From DASYAN01 sp036501345 (lineage in GTDB: Bacteria; Chloroflexota; Ktedonobacteria; Ktedonobacterales; Ktedonobacteraceae), in contig DASYAN010000360.1 in NCBI GenBank assembly GCA_036501345.1, positions 1 to 21,221 on the forward strand: a DNA stretch of 21,221 nt, written 5' to 3'. Position numbers and translations under genes: made by a program. Shown here piece by piece: positions 1 to 9,388 of the stretch; within the stretch, counting starts at the first letter, position 1; each line of letters starts with the position of its first letter. The notes beneath the pieces are model-generated. The model saw only the letters and a program-made list of their open reading frames with translations, was not told where the DNA came from and made no database searches.

Positions 1-38
1 CGTTCGGAGCAGAAGGAAGAACTCTATTTCATGGATAA
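1..38 (+). CDS. Possible 3' tail of an upstream gene (partial)
   Basis: In the third frame the window opens with codons reading F-G-A-E-G-R-T-L-F-H-G and then a TAA at 36-38. This stop sits 8 bases inside the start of the kinase gene at 31, the ATG-into-TAA overlap typical of translationally coupled genes. If real, the operon extends to the left, where a modification or specificity gene could lie. Only 11 codons are visible, so the product cannot be named. The kinase frame is itself open from base 1 to 30, so the alternative is that the kinase protein starts further left. Confidence 0.3.
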   Translation, partial: FGAEGRTLFHG

Positions 39-2562
39 ACGCTATAAGGTCGAGCGCATCCTGGGCCGGGGATCAATGGCACAAACGTATCTTGCCAGTT
101 ATGCCGATTATGCCGATGCAGGTCTCGGACTCTGCGTTCTCAAACAATTTCACAGGCCGGACGAAATCTTTGATCAAGCCTTCGAAGAATATAATGCGCT
201 CAGAAAATTCAAGAGCAAATATTTGCCGAGTGTCATGGATATATTTCGTCGTCAGGATGACGTCCATATCAAAATGGAGTACATTCCAGGGCCAACATTA
301 CAGGATATCGAAAAAGATTTTCCCTGGCCCTTGGATCGTTGGTGGACATTCACGCAAGATTTACTGAATGCTGTAGAGGAATTAGAAAAGAAACAGCTCT
401 TCCATCGTGACATCAAACCAGCAAATATCATCTTACATGAAGATGACAATCACCCCGTACTGATTGATTTTGGTTTCGCTGTTAAACAAAGTGATACAAG
501 CAACGTACGCTTTGCTGGAACACCGTTGTTCTTGCCGCCGGAAGCTCTTTCCGCGTCTCAATTGCCAACAACCGTCGATCGTTATGCGGTAAGCGTGGTA
601 TTATTCAAGGTACTGACGGGCTATTTGCCATTTGAACTACAAAGTGATCAACAACGCAAACTCCGTGTGCCACCGGAGATAACAGATGAAAAAGTGTGCA
701 GAATAGCCAAAGTATTATTGCGCGTAGTCTCGAACAATCCAATTGAGCGCCCAGAATCAGCAGCACAGATGCGGCAAGAACTACAAAATGCTCTGCTGGC
801 TATTACAGAGCCCGTGGTAGAGCAGCAATTGTCACCGCAGATAAACTTCTGGGTGGAACATGTTCGCGGTCTGTATCGCAATAGCAATACGGGCAACGCC
901 GATAACAGGGGCTTAGATACTCAGTTTGTACGCAATACCTATGTACCAACAGCTTTGGATGAAATACTGTTACCCATGATCTTCGAGCATCAACCCAACG
1001 TTGTTTTTCTCACTGGCAACCCAGGCGATGGCAAAACAGCGTTTCTAGAACAGGTGCAACAAGAATTAATAGCCAGAAAAGCACAAAGACAAGGTGAGCC
1101 TGATGCCAGTGGTTGGGAATGGGACAATGCAGGCCATATCTTCCGTAGCTGTTATGACGCCTCTGAAGCGCACGCGGGACAGAGCGCAGATGAGCAACTC
1201 ATACAAAAATTACAAGGTCTGGAAGGGAAACAGACACCTGAAGTACCTCTTACTGTGCTGGTGGCAATCAATGATGGACGCCTAGTGGATTTCTTCGAAC
1301 GTTACAAAGAGCGTTTCCCTTTACTGGCAAAACAAGTAGTACAATCTAGAAGCACCATGGCTTGGGAGTCCTCATCTGTCTGGGTGGTGGATCTAAAACG
1401 ACGCTCATTTGTAAATTTCCCCCATGCTGAAGCCGAATCCATTTTCGTTCAGGTACTACAACGCCTTGTTGCTCCTAGGCAATGGACGATCTGCAATGAC
1501 TGTGTAGCAAAAACAATTTGTCCCATACTCAATAACGCCGTCTCGCTACGTAAAAAGAGAGTTCAGCAGAGGCTTGAACATCTTCTGCTGCTTACACACT
1601 TACGTCGCCAACGACATATGACCATGCGAGATCTGCGTTCCGCGCTCGCTTACCTTATCACTGGAAATGCCAGTTGCGAACATATTCATTTCGCAAGGGA
1701 TGACGAAGAGGCGGGAGCATCCTTAGTAAATCTCACCTATTGGAGATCAGCTTTCGCGTCTCTTGAGATGCACGATGAACTGCTTAATGATATAGCATCA
1801 CTTGATCCTGGGCGTTTCCCACATCCCCATCTTGATCGCTATCTCCATTTTCATCAATCTCTCTCCGATGCGGAAACGCGCCGCACCCTTTTTGCTGATG
1901 GCGTCGATCTGCCAGCGCAACGTTTCAAGGATGAAGTAGAGTGGATAGCAGCCATCAAGCGTCGTTTGTATTTTGAGGCGAAGTCGGCGAAGGCTCTTGA
2001 AGCTGCTGCGCAGACATTGCCAAAAACGCGTGCGCTCTCATTGCTACCCTATAGATATGCCAGGGATTTTATTGACCTCTTGGGCAACAATTTTGACGAC
2101 GAAGGGGTAAGCATATTACGTGAAGAAATTGCGCTCGGTATCCTACGTTCTGACGGCATCATCGAAGATGTTCCAGAGAACACGTTAAGCATACAGGTGC
2201 GTTCCTCAGAAGATCAACAATTGATTGTTCTCAAGCAGTTCCCACTGGAGGACTTCAAGCTCTATCCTGAGTGGTTCTCTGATACCGATATCATAGAGCG
2301 ATTACCAGAAATTGTGATTCTCGAACATAAAAAGGGGTTTCCTCGGCTTGAGATTACCCTCGACCTGTTCGAGTTGTTGATGCGTATGGCAAGCGGCCTA
2401 CTGCCGAACGCTGAGGAGTTCCAACCATTGCTTGAAGATCTCAAACTCTTCAAAGATGCTTTAATCTTAGGAGAGACACGCGACCTCATCCTTATCGAAA
2501 ATTATTACCGAGTGCATCATATCACTCAGGATGCAGGCAAAATTGTACGCACTGCCATGTAG
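31..2562 (+). CDS. Ser/Thr kinase fused to DptF-like P-loop ATPase
   Basis: The 843-residue product joins two enzymes. Residues ~5-255 form a Hanks-type kinase: Gly-rich loop GRGSMAQTY (12-20), ATP lysine K38, catalytic HRD (125-127) with DIKPAN, metal-binding DFG (146-148) and PPE (169-171). All key residues are present, so it should be active. A linker with a YRNSNTGNADNRGLD stretch leads to a P-loop ATPase with Walker A GNPGDGKT (329-336), a Walker B-like VAINDGRL (411-418), three cysteines C488/C491/C497 that could bind a metal, and a helical C-terminus after RHMTMRDLRS (~528). The ATPase half resembles DptF of phosphorothioation-dependent restriction, judged from motif memory without a search. 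No membrane segment or signal peptide is visible, so it is cytoplasmic. The ATG at 31 is chosen because AAGGAAG (13-19) lies ~11 bases upstream and the kinase fold begins at once; the frame is open to the window edge. The likely role is sensing or gating of the downstream nuclease by phosphorylation, which is inference. Confidence 0.85.
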   Translation: MDKRYKVERILGRGSMAQTYLASYADYADAGLGLCVLKQFHRPDEIFDQAFEEYNALRKFKSKYLPSVMDIFRRQDDVHIKMEYIPGPTLQDIEKDFPWPLDRWWTFTQDLLNAVEELEKKQLFHRDIKPANIILHEDDNHPVLIDFGFAVKQSDTSNVRFAGTPLFLPPEALSASQLPTTVDRYAVSVVLFKVLTGYLPFELQSDQQRKLRVPPEITDEKVCRIAKVLLRVVSNNPIERPESAAQMRQELQNALLAITEPVVEQQLSPQINFWVEHVRGLYRNSNTGNADNRGLDTQFVRNTYVPTALDEILLPMIFEHQPNVVFLTGNPGDGKTAFLEQVQQELIARKAQRQGEPDASGWEWDNAGHIFRSCYDASEAHAGQSADEQLIQKLQGLEGKQTPEVPLTVLVAINDGRLVDFFERYKERFPLLAKQVVQSRSTMAWESSSVWVVDLKRRSFVNFPHAEAESIFVQVLQRLVAPRQWTICNDCVAKTICPILNNAVSLRKKRVQQRLEHLLLLTHLRRQRHMTMRDLRSALAYLITGNASCEHIHFARDDEEAGASLVNLTYWRSAFASLEMHDELLNDIASLDPGRFPHPHLDRYLHFHQSLSDAETRRTLFADGVDLPAQRFKDEVEWIAAIKRRLYFEAKSAKALEAAAQTLPKTRALSLLPYRYARDFIDLLGNNFDDEGVSILREEIALGILRSDGIIEDVPENTLSIQVRSSEDQQLIVLKQFPLEDFKLYPEWFSDTDIIERLPEIVILEHKKGFPRLEITLDLFELLMRMASGLLPNAEEFQPLLEDLKLFKDALILGETRDLILIENYYRVHHITQDAGKIVRTAM

Positions 2563-2576
2563 AAAGAGTTAGACGC

Positions 2577-4271
2577 ATGAAAGTCAAGTTGCCAAAAGAA
2601 CTCAAAGGCGTGAAATTCCCGAAAGTTCTCACTATCGATATGAACGATTTCGACATCGATTTGTTCTTACCCACCCTTTTCTACACCATCCTATCTCAGG
2701 GACGTGGGAAAGCAAGGCGAGCTAATGATCCGAAAGATATTCAGCTGTACATTGATGCGTTGGCTCATAATTCGATCCTGGAAGGTTTTGATGACCCAGC
2801 AGGGCGCAAGGTATTGGAACGCCTCGTGCGTACCACATTAATTACAACTGGTGGTGTAGGCCGTTCTAATCGTGGAGAACAAATTACCTCTATTGTACCC
2901 TATACTTTGCTAGCTCATAAGCCGGGCTTTCCTTCGGAAGGTAGTCGTCATCGGGGAGCCGATACGTTCATTTATCAGGCTCTGCGCGAAAATATGAATA
3001 GAGCCGATACAGATCTCCTTGATGCGGTGAAAATCACTTTTGGGCGGGGAGTCAACATAGGCAATATGCCCGATTTGGGAGGCAGTTATGATGGTAAAAC
3101 TGAACTCGATATCTTGACGCGCCTCTCAATCGCCTTTCTGGATGGGTTTCAAAATACACGGACGGGATTGAGCCGCGAACAGACTGTTACTCCTGCTTGT
3201 CCAAAACTGGCGAACGAACTGGCGACAGATTTGTTGCGTTACCTGTTTGAATATTATAAACGTATGCCTTCGCAGGCATTCACTTATAACTTGCTCGCTC
3301 TCCTCAACTTCGAATTATTCAATTATACACTCAAACTTGTGTATGCAATCAATGAGATCATACAAAACCCTGAGACATTGCCACGTGCGATGCGTGACCC
3401 GCTGGAACCATCCTCTCCGCAACTTTACTTGGATTTCACACAAGATGCGCGAGGGCGCAGCCATGAAATGGCAAAAGCTTGTGTGCGAAGGGATATCGAA
3501 GCTTATCAGCAATTCTTGTATTCAAACTTGCACCTCAGGCTGTTGGACTCTTATGTGGTTTCACTACGTCGCAATGCTCAGAGACGGATGAAAATTGATT
3601 CAATTCTTGAAGGAAACGAATCTGGCCCGTTGTATTTGCAGCGTCTGCTTATTTTACGAGATGATCCAGCTTTGTCAGTATATCTTGATGCACAGGCTCG
3701 CATTGATGAGGAACGTATTCGGGAAGCAAACGAATTGCAGGAAGATGCAGGAAATGTGGTAGATGAGGAGGAACTGAGTTGGTTGGATGACATTACTGGT
3801 GTTGCGGATACCGATATAGAGCGAGTGGTGAATCTCCTGGTGGAGGGGCAACGGGATAGTGCGCTTCAGCATTTTGTGAGATGGTTCAGTAGTGTTGGAG
3901 GGATGAAAAAAACACATGGTTTGCTTGCTGGGTCAACTAAGAGCCGGACAGCGTGGCGTTATGCCCCTTCTAACGACTTGCTAGCGGTTCTTGTTCAGGT
4001 AGCTGCTGCACAGCTTTCATCACAGGGTATTCAATCTATCCGTTTGCAAGAGTTTCTGCAATTTTTAGAGAAGCGTTATGGTATCCTGGTAAACCGTCCT
4101 CCCGATATGTTCAAGGGTGCCGAATATATCGCAGCGGCGCATGATAATTTGCGGGCCATGCAAAATCGTCTGCGCCAGATGGGTATTTTCCGTGATTTGT
4201 CGGACGATTTTATCATCCAGCGTTTACATCCTCCGTATGCAGATATCTCGCTAGAAACAGTGGAGGCTTGA
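2577..4271 (+). CDS. Unrecognised middle gene of the kinase/HerA operon
   Basis: The 564-residue product is soluble with no signal peptide or membrane segment. I do not recognise the family. It opens with a Lys-rich segment (KVKLPKELKGVKFPK), then an F/L-rich part that looks helical. A conserved-looking stretch follows around residues 100-135 (TTGGVGRSNRGEQ, then PSEGSRHRGADTF). There is an acidic, Glu/Asp-rich helical section near 370-415 and a basic C-terminal part ending near RLRQMGIFRDLSDDF. No P-loop or nuclease motif is visible. It starts 14 bases after the kinase-ATPase gene, with AAAGAG before the ATG, and its stop is 5 bases before the likely ATG of the nuclease-HerA gene, so the three are surely co-expressed. 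By position it would match DptG in a DptF-DptG-DptH order, but I see no sequence evidence for that. A scaffold or adaptor between the two ATPases is the simplest guess. Confidence 0.8.
   Translation: MKVKLPKELKGVKFPKVLTIDMNDFDIDLFLPTLFYTILSQGRGKARRANDPKDIQLYIDALAHNSILEGFDDPAGRKVLERLVRTTLITTGGVGRSNRGEQITSIVPYTLLAHKPGFPSEGSRHRGADTFIYQALRENMNRADTDLLDAVKITFGRGVNIGNMPDLGGSYDGKTELDILTRLSIAFLDGFQNTRTGLSREQTVTPACPKLANELATDLLRYLFEYYKRMPSQAFTYNLLALLNFELFNYTLKLVYAINEIIQNPETLPRAMRDPLEPSSPQLYLDFTQDARGRSHEMAKACVRRDIEAYQQFLYSNLHLRLLDSYVVSLRRNAQRRMKIDSILEGNESGPLYLQRLLILRDDPALSVYLDAQARIDEERIREANELQEDAGNVVDEEELSWLDDITGVADTDIERVVNLLVEGQRDSALQHFVRWFSSVGGMKKTHGLLAGSTKSRTAWRYAPSNDLLAVLVQVAAAQLSSQGIQSIRLQEFLQFLEKRYGILVNRPPDMFKGAEYIAAAHDNLRAMQNRLRQMGIFRDLSDDFIIQRLHPPYADISLETVEA
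4262..4266 (+). promoter_or_regulatory. Shine-Dalgarno that decides the start of the nuclease-HerA gene
   Basis: GGAGG lies inside the last codons of the 564-residue gene. It is 10 bases from the ATG at 4277 but only 1 base from the TTG at 4268, so the ATG is the probable start. Ribosomes finishing the previous gene at 4271 would be in place to restart here. Confidence 0.6.
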
Positions 4272-4276
4272 GCATA

Positions 4277-7200
4277 ATGAACGATTTACGAACACAACTG
4301 CTTGCCAATGAGATATTTGCCTGCCTGAAGGGTACCACTGAGGGCCATTGTGTCCGCGTAGATTTTCTTGAACGTGTTGAGGCCATCAATATCTGTCAGT
4401 ATATGACCCACAATTCAAAAGAGCCAGATCTTGTAATCCATGTGCTTACATCTCGTGGCGAGGATGCGCTGCATTCCCCTCCGTATATTACAACGGATGA
4501 GGCAGTCGAGATACGCAATCGTAAGCAGGTACGCCTTTGTCTCTTTGTCCCTTCAGATCTGGTAGATGCCGCCTATAGTTCGCTTGCCAATTCCTTTGCT
4601 CCCATCGATGGGCGCACCCTTTATGAGGCGGTATTGAAACACATAACAAAACTTCTTCCCCAGGACGTTCAAAAGGTATTGCGTTTTGTCTCACATGGAA
4701 CATTGAAGGCAAGCTATGAGCAATGTCTTGATTATGCTGTAACAGCTTTGATTCAAGGTGATACCGGTAATAATTGGGGTCTCGAACTCTGGCGTGTAGG
4801 TTTGATTGCGGATGCACGCTCCAATTTTGCTGTGCATTTAACAAGTAATCGCAATTGTACTCTTGCATTATCTCATCCAATACGCCTTGATGCGACAGCG
4901 CATGAACGAATCCAGAGCTTGAAGGTTGATAAAGATACCGCCAATGTACTTGGTCGGTTTTTCCGAGGCCGACCGATGAATGAGGTATCAATCTGGTCAC
5001 GTGATCTCGCAAAAGAGGAAACAATGACATTCGATCGCTGGAAATTTCCCAATACAGATCACAGCGATATTCGCTCTGTGAAAGTAACTCCCTTTATTAA
5101 TGCGAGGGGCATCGTTGAAAGATTCTGTCATCTTGTACAACCAGACGAAGTCAATGGCAGTCTGCAAGCGATTTGCGGTCCCAAAAGAACAATGGTTGTG
5201 AAGTGGTCATGTGAACCTGTTGCGCCACAGAATTTGAGTGGCTGGAGCGTGAGAATTGTTCCATCTGATCGCGAATACGAATTTGCTGAGGATAGTGACT
5301 ATATTGAACCGAAGATACCAAGAGTACCTGGCCATAGGCGTAGTGTTACTATCAAGCTTGATATTGAGGAAGACGAAATTCCAAATTGTCCGGTCTGCGT
5401 AAAAGTTGCCCCTCTTGATGCCACTGGGAACGAGATTAGTAATGAGGAAACAGAGGAAGTTATTGCTGACAGAAGTATTGAGTTTTTCCTGTCGAAAGAT
5501 ATCCAGATAAATCCGCCCACAGATATACGTGAAAGTCGGAGCACCGTTCCAACGCTCTCCTATGGTCGGCTAGAGATTGCGCTGGGAATACAAGAGGATC
5601 AGACGTTAGACGAAGGAATGCAGCCGCAGTGGCTATCCAAAGACCTTGCATATTTTAGTCTGACGTTTCCCAATCATAAGATCCTCAATATTGGACTGAG
5701 CGAGACCCTACTAGAACTTGAGAGACAGGTCAGAGACAACCCACGTAGTGGTGGGTGTTTTACCCTTTTCGTAGATGAGGTGTATCCCATCAGTGTAGAC
5801 GCAATCTCACCATATCCTCTACAAATTAGTAACCAGGGCAGTTGGGCTGCCTTCTGGAAAATGCGCGAAACGTTTTTCAATCGTCTAAAAAAGCAGATGT
5901 TGCGGGATACCATAGAAACCGCAGAATGGACGTCGGAACTTGCCAATATTGCATTACGCTATGCCCAGTCGTATCGGGATTTACTTGATGAGCTGATAAG
6001 GAACCAATGTGAACTCGACGAAATGCGTGAGGCTCTTTCTGTTGACTCTCTCCTTGTACAAGTCGCAGGCAAGGGAAATACACAGGAAGAGGCTATCGTT
6101 ATCTTGCCCACGCATCCTTTACGGGTCGCATGGTTCGCTGGCTATACCCAGTTGTTGCGCAATTGGGAAGAGCGCTTACTTGGGCTTCCAAAAAGTAAGC
6201 GTAAGCACAGTATTGACATGCAGGCATTGCGATTATTAACTCCAACAAATGTTCCTGCCTTTGCCTATCATGCGGCATCGAAACAGGCATTCCTCTTCTT
6301 CCAAAATATCCGCTTGTATCATGGAGTTGCGCTACCAGCCGATGTCGCAGACCCGCGTCGTCGCTATGGAGATATCGCGCTTATTCTAGGAAGCGTATAT
6401 GAGCAAATAGGTATAGGTGATATTCAACCAGACCATTTGAAAGAACATCTTAAGCGATTCTACATGTCGCATTCGTATGCAGGTACGCTTGTGACAACAT
6501 TGGTCAATCCTGATCGAGGTGAGTTCTTCGCTGAAGCGGTTAGGAAGTTTTTGGTTGACGAGGTGCCTTCAGATGAGCAGGAAGAACCTCACTCTGCACC
6601 TTCCTTCCACATTACCGCGTTCATGCCAGACGAACATAAAAGATCACTCGAGGCGCTAAAGCAGACGCTGCAAAGGATTGATCAACGTCGTGATCAAGTT
6701 ACCGATTACTTTTTGCCTGGCCTTTCAACAACAGTTCGCCCAATCAGTCAATTGGAGAAAAAGGCTCCTGAAGCACATTTGGCTGTAGTGACTGACTTGA
6801 CCCAACCAACGATTGTGGTGCGCTCACAGGCGCAAGGGGAGCTAGAAGTGCGTGCTGAGATGAGCAGTTTTTCCCTCTATGGTCTTGTTACACGCTTTAT
6901 TTCGCAGTTTACAACTGACGATCAAGGTTTACTCTGGTACCATCGAATTATACCGGAGGGAATGAAAAAGCCTGAAGTGCATCCTGTAAGCACCCGCTAT
7001 AGCGAGACGCTGGTGAAACTTCATCAAAGCTTGTTAGATGCGGAAAGCTATCTTGTCAGCAAGCGCAGCAATGCCCATCCTATGCTAGAAGTGCGCATCG
7101 AAAAGGAGCGCAGTACCCTCTTGGAGCATCTGCACTCGAATACCAATTGGGTCATTACAATGGACCGGTTCTTTGCACTTGATTATTATGACTCGCCTCA

Positions 7201-9295
7201 TGAGCCGGAATTACGTACACTGGCCCAGAAGTATGTGCTTGACTATTCACCGGAATCGCTCGAAGGTTTTGGGCATCGTATGATGGTGACGACTGCTTGG
7301 CATGAAGAGATTGAGGCGCTACTCACGCAATCAATGGCAGAGTTAGGTTTTAATAATGTTGATCAGAGCGTAAGTCAATTGCTGCATTATCTGAAAACTG
7401 TCTCTGGTAGATTGGCTTTACAGGCGCTCGAATCTCCAACCAGTGCCTCCGCAGCCGTGGGACTCGGTGTTGTAACCGCGTGGCTGCAAAAGAAGGGACG
7501 ATTGAAAGAGGCTATTCTTGTCCCCGTAGACATTTATCCGCGTATTTTCTCACTGGATGGTTCTGGCAAACCCCAGCAAGGGGAACGTCGCTGTGATCTG
7601 GTTCTTGTCTCGCTCCGACGCAATATTGTTGACGCAACCTTCATCGAAGTCAAATGGCGACGAGGCCAAGCCCTTCTCCAGGAACTAGCAACGGGTATGG
7701 CCCTCCAGATGGAAGGTTCCGCCCAAGCTATGCGCAATCGTTTCTTCAATGAGGGGAGGGTGGATAGTATACTACAACGCTCATATCTCGCCAACGTCCT
7801 CAGATTCTATTTTGAGCGATCACGCCGTTACAAACTGTTCGCGGCCGACGCTGAAAGAACCTTTATGGAGCAACTAGCTCGTCTTGAAAAAACTGACCTC
7901 GAGTTCCGCCCCAGTTATGAAGGCTACATCGTAAATCTGGAAGGCACACAGCGTAAACCGCTCATGATTGATACCCAAACAGAGAAGGCGAAAATCACGG
8001 TACTCACCGCAAGGGATTTTCAAGATGCTGACGCAGCCGAATTTTCGTCGCTTTTGAGTTGCTCCGCTTACAACGATGAAGCATCGCTGATGCCTCTCAA
8101 AGATGAGAGCAGGGTTGATAGCGACGAGGATGATGATCTATCCAGCGGGGCGGCCTCTCCTGACAATAGAGTAGAGGATAAATCATCGGGGTATCCTGTT
8201 GAAAACACATCTAACAGACATACAGATGAACAAGCTCATTCACCGATGGATGAACTCAAGATTCCATTGGGAGAAGCATTTAGTGAACCAGTGGAGTGGA
8301 TGCCCAGCACGAAGGGTAGTCCTCATCTCTTTATTCTTGGCATTCCAGGACAGGGAAAATCGTGGACGATCACCCGTATCCTCAATGAACTTGGCAAACA
8401 ACAAGTGCCAACACTGGTATTGGATTTTCATGGTCAATTTGCGGACCCTCGCGGCCCGTTTATGCAGATGATTCGTCCTTCAGTCTTTGATGCGGCAAAA
8501 GGCTTGCCATTTTCTCCATTTGAATGCACACGAGATAACGGTTTTGGTGGATGGATGGCAAATAGTTTTGCACTGGCAGAGATCTTTGCCTATATCACCG
8601 GTTTGGGACCAATGCAACGCGATATCATATTTACTGCCCTGCAAGACACCTATAAATCACATGGATTTTCAGATGAGGAGGCGATAGACCTAGACTATCC
8701 AACGCCCGAAGAGGTTCTCAAACGCATAGAGAAGAAGGAACAGGAGCGCCATATTAACAACGTCGCTGCGCGTTGTCGCCCCTTGCTAGAGATGAACCTG
8801 TTCCGACCCATAAAGAATGCGCCGGATATGCTCACAACAATTCGTCAAGGATTGATCATTGATCTTCACAATCTCTATGCTGAAGAATTACAGATGGCAG
8901 CCGGAGCCTTTGCACTTCGCAAGCTCTATAAAGATATGTTCCATTGGGGTAATGCCGACCGTCTACGTCTCGCCATCGTACTGGATGAAGCGCACCGCCT
9001 TGCTAAAGACGTTACACTGCCCAAACTGATGAAGGAGGGCCGCAAGTTCGGTATAGCCGTCATTGTCGCCAGCCAGGGCATCAACGACTTTCACCAGGAT
9101 ATCTTGGGCAATGCAGGCACAAAAATCATTTTCCGCGTAAACTATCCAGACTCCAAAAAAGTAGCAGGTTTTATTCGAGAACGCCCCGGCCAGGACCTTA
9201 CCACACGCATAGAGCAATTAAAAGTGGGTTCTGCCTATGTGCAGACCCCCGAAATGGCCTTTGGTTCCGTTGTTCATATGTACCCGCTGGAGTAG
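4277..9295 (+). CDS. Nuclease-HerA ATPase fusion, DptH-like restriction effector
   Basis: The product has ~1672 residues. A long N-terminal part (~1-1000) has no motif I can name beyond ILPTHPLRVAWFAGY (~606-620) and NWVITMDRFFALDYYDSP (~960), which I associate loosely with DptH-like proteins. Next comes a PD-(D/E)xK-like nuclease core: D1107 in RRCDLVLV, then E1124 and K1126 in FIEVKWRRG. A ~100-residue acidic, Ser/Asp-rich linker (~1245-1340) follows. The C-terminus is a HerA/FtsK-type ATPase with Walker A GIPGQGKS (1355-1362), Walker B IVLDEAH with D1570 and E1571, and VASQG in GRKFGIAVIVASQG. It should pump or unwind DNA and cut it, in the cytoplasm. A TTG start at 4268 is possible, but the ATG at 4277 is preferred because GGAGG (4262-4266) lies 10 bases before it. 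It is the last gene of the operon and has no clear terminator after it. Confidence 0.85.
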   Translation: MNDLRTQLLANEIFACLKGTTEGHCVRVDFLERVEAINICQYMTHNSKEPDLVIHVLTSRGEDALHSPPYITTDEAVEIRNRKQVRLCLFVPSDLVDAAYSSLANSFAPIDGRTLYEAVLKHITKLLPQDVQKVLRFVSHGTLKASYEQCLDYAVTALIQGDTGNNWGLELWRVGLIADARSNFAVHLTSNRNCTLALSHPIRLDATAHERIQSLKVDKDTANVLGRFFRGRPMNEVSIWSRDLAKEETMTFDRWKFPNTDHSDIRSVKVTPFINARGIVERFCHLVQPDEVNGSLQAICGPKRTMVVKWSCEPVAPQNLSGWSVRIVPSDREYEFAEDSDYIEPKIPRVPGHRRSVTIKLDIEEDEIPNCPVCVKVAPLDATGNEISNEETEEVIADRSIEFFLSKDIQINPPTDIRESRSTVPTLSYGRLEIALGIQEDQTLDEGMQPQWLSKDLAYFSLTFPNHKILNIGLSETLLELERQVRDNPRSGGCFTLFVDEVYPISVDAISPYPLQISNQGSWAAFWKMRETFFNRLKKQMLRDTIETAEWTSELANIALRYAQSYRDLLDELIRNQCELDEMREALSVDSLLVQVAGKGNTQEEAIVILPTHPLRVAWFAGYTQLLRNWEERLLGLPKSKRKHSIDMQALRLLTPTNVPAFAYHAASKQAFLFFQNIRLYHGVALPADVADPRRRYGDIALILGSVYEQIGIGDIQPDHLKEHLKRFYMSHSYAGTLVTTLVNPDRGEFFAEAVRKFLVDEVPSDEQEEPHSAPSFHITAFMPDEHKRSLEALKQTLQRIDQRRDQVTDYFLPGLSTTVRPISQLEKKAPEAHLAVVTDLTQPTIVVRSQAQGELEVRAEMSSFSLYGLVTRFISQFTTDDQGLLWYHRIIPEGMKKPEVHPVSTRYSETLVKLHQSLLDAESYLVSKRSNAHPMLEVRIEKERSTLLEHLHSNTNWVITMDRFFALDYYDSPHEPELRTLAQKYVLDYSPESLEGFGHRMMVTTAWHEEIEALLTQSMAELGFNNVDQSVSQLLHYLKTVSGRLALQALESPTSASAAVGLGVVTAWLQKKGRLKEAILVPVDIYPRIFSLDGSGKPQQGERRCDLVLVSLRRNIVDATFIEVKWRRGQALLQELATGMALQMEGSAQAMRNRFFNEGRVDSILQRSYLANVLRFYFERSRRYKLFAADAERTFMEQLARLEKTDLEFRPSYEGYIVNLEGTQRKPLMIDTQTEKAKITVLTARDFQDADAAEFSSLLSCSAYNDEASLMPLKDESRVDSDEDDDLSSGAASPDNRVEDKSSGYPVENTSNRHTDEQAHSPMDELKIPLGEAFSEPVEWMPSTKGSPHLFILGIPGQGKSWTITRILNELGKQQVPTLVLDFHGQFADPRGPFMQMIRPSVFDAAKGLPFSPFECTRDNGFGGWMANSFALAEIFAYITGLGPMQRDIIFTALQDTYKSHGFSDEEAIDLDYPTPEEVLKRIEKKEQERHINNVAARCRPLLEMNLFRPIKNAPDMLTTIRQGLIIDLHNLYAEELQMAAGAFALRKLYKDMFHWGNADRLRLAIVLDEAHRLAKDVTLPKLMKEGRKFGIAVIVASQGINDFHQDILGNAGTKIIFRVNYPDSKKVAGFIRERPGQDLTTRIEQLKVGSAYVQTPEMAFGSVVHMYPLE

Positions 9296-9388
9296 ATATG
9301 CCCTTGCATAAAACATTGCGGAAACTCTAACAAGATACATGATCTGTAAATTATTACCCCACATTCCTGTGGCGTAGCAAGTAGGTTT

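Noticed and set aside
4268..4270. TTG as start of the nuclease-HerA gene
   Set aside because: GGAGG is only one base away from it; the ATG nine bases later has correct spacing.
2577..4271. Calling the middle operon gene DptG
   Set aside because: Only gene order suggests it; no sequence feature I can see supports the name.
4488..5030. 180-codon minus-strand ORF inside the nuclease-HerA gene
   Set aside because: It lies wholly opposite a well-supported gene, has no motif and reads like antisense of coding DNA.
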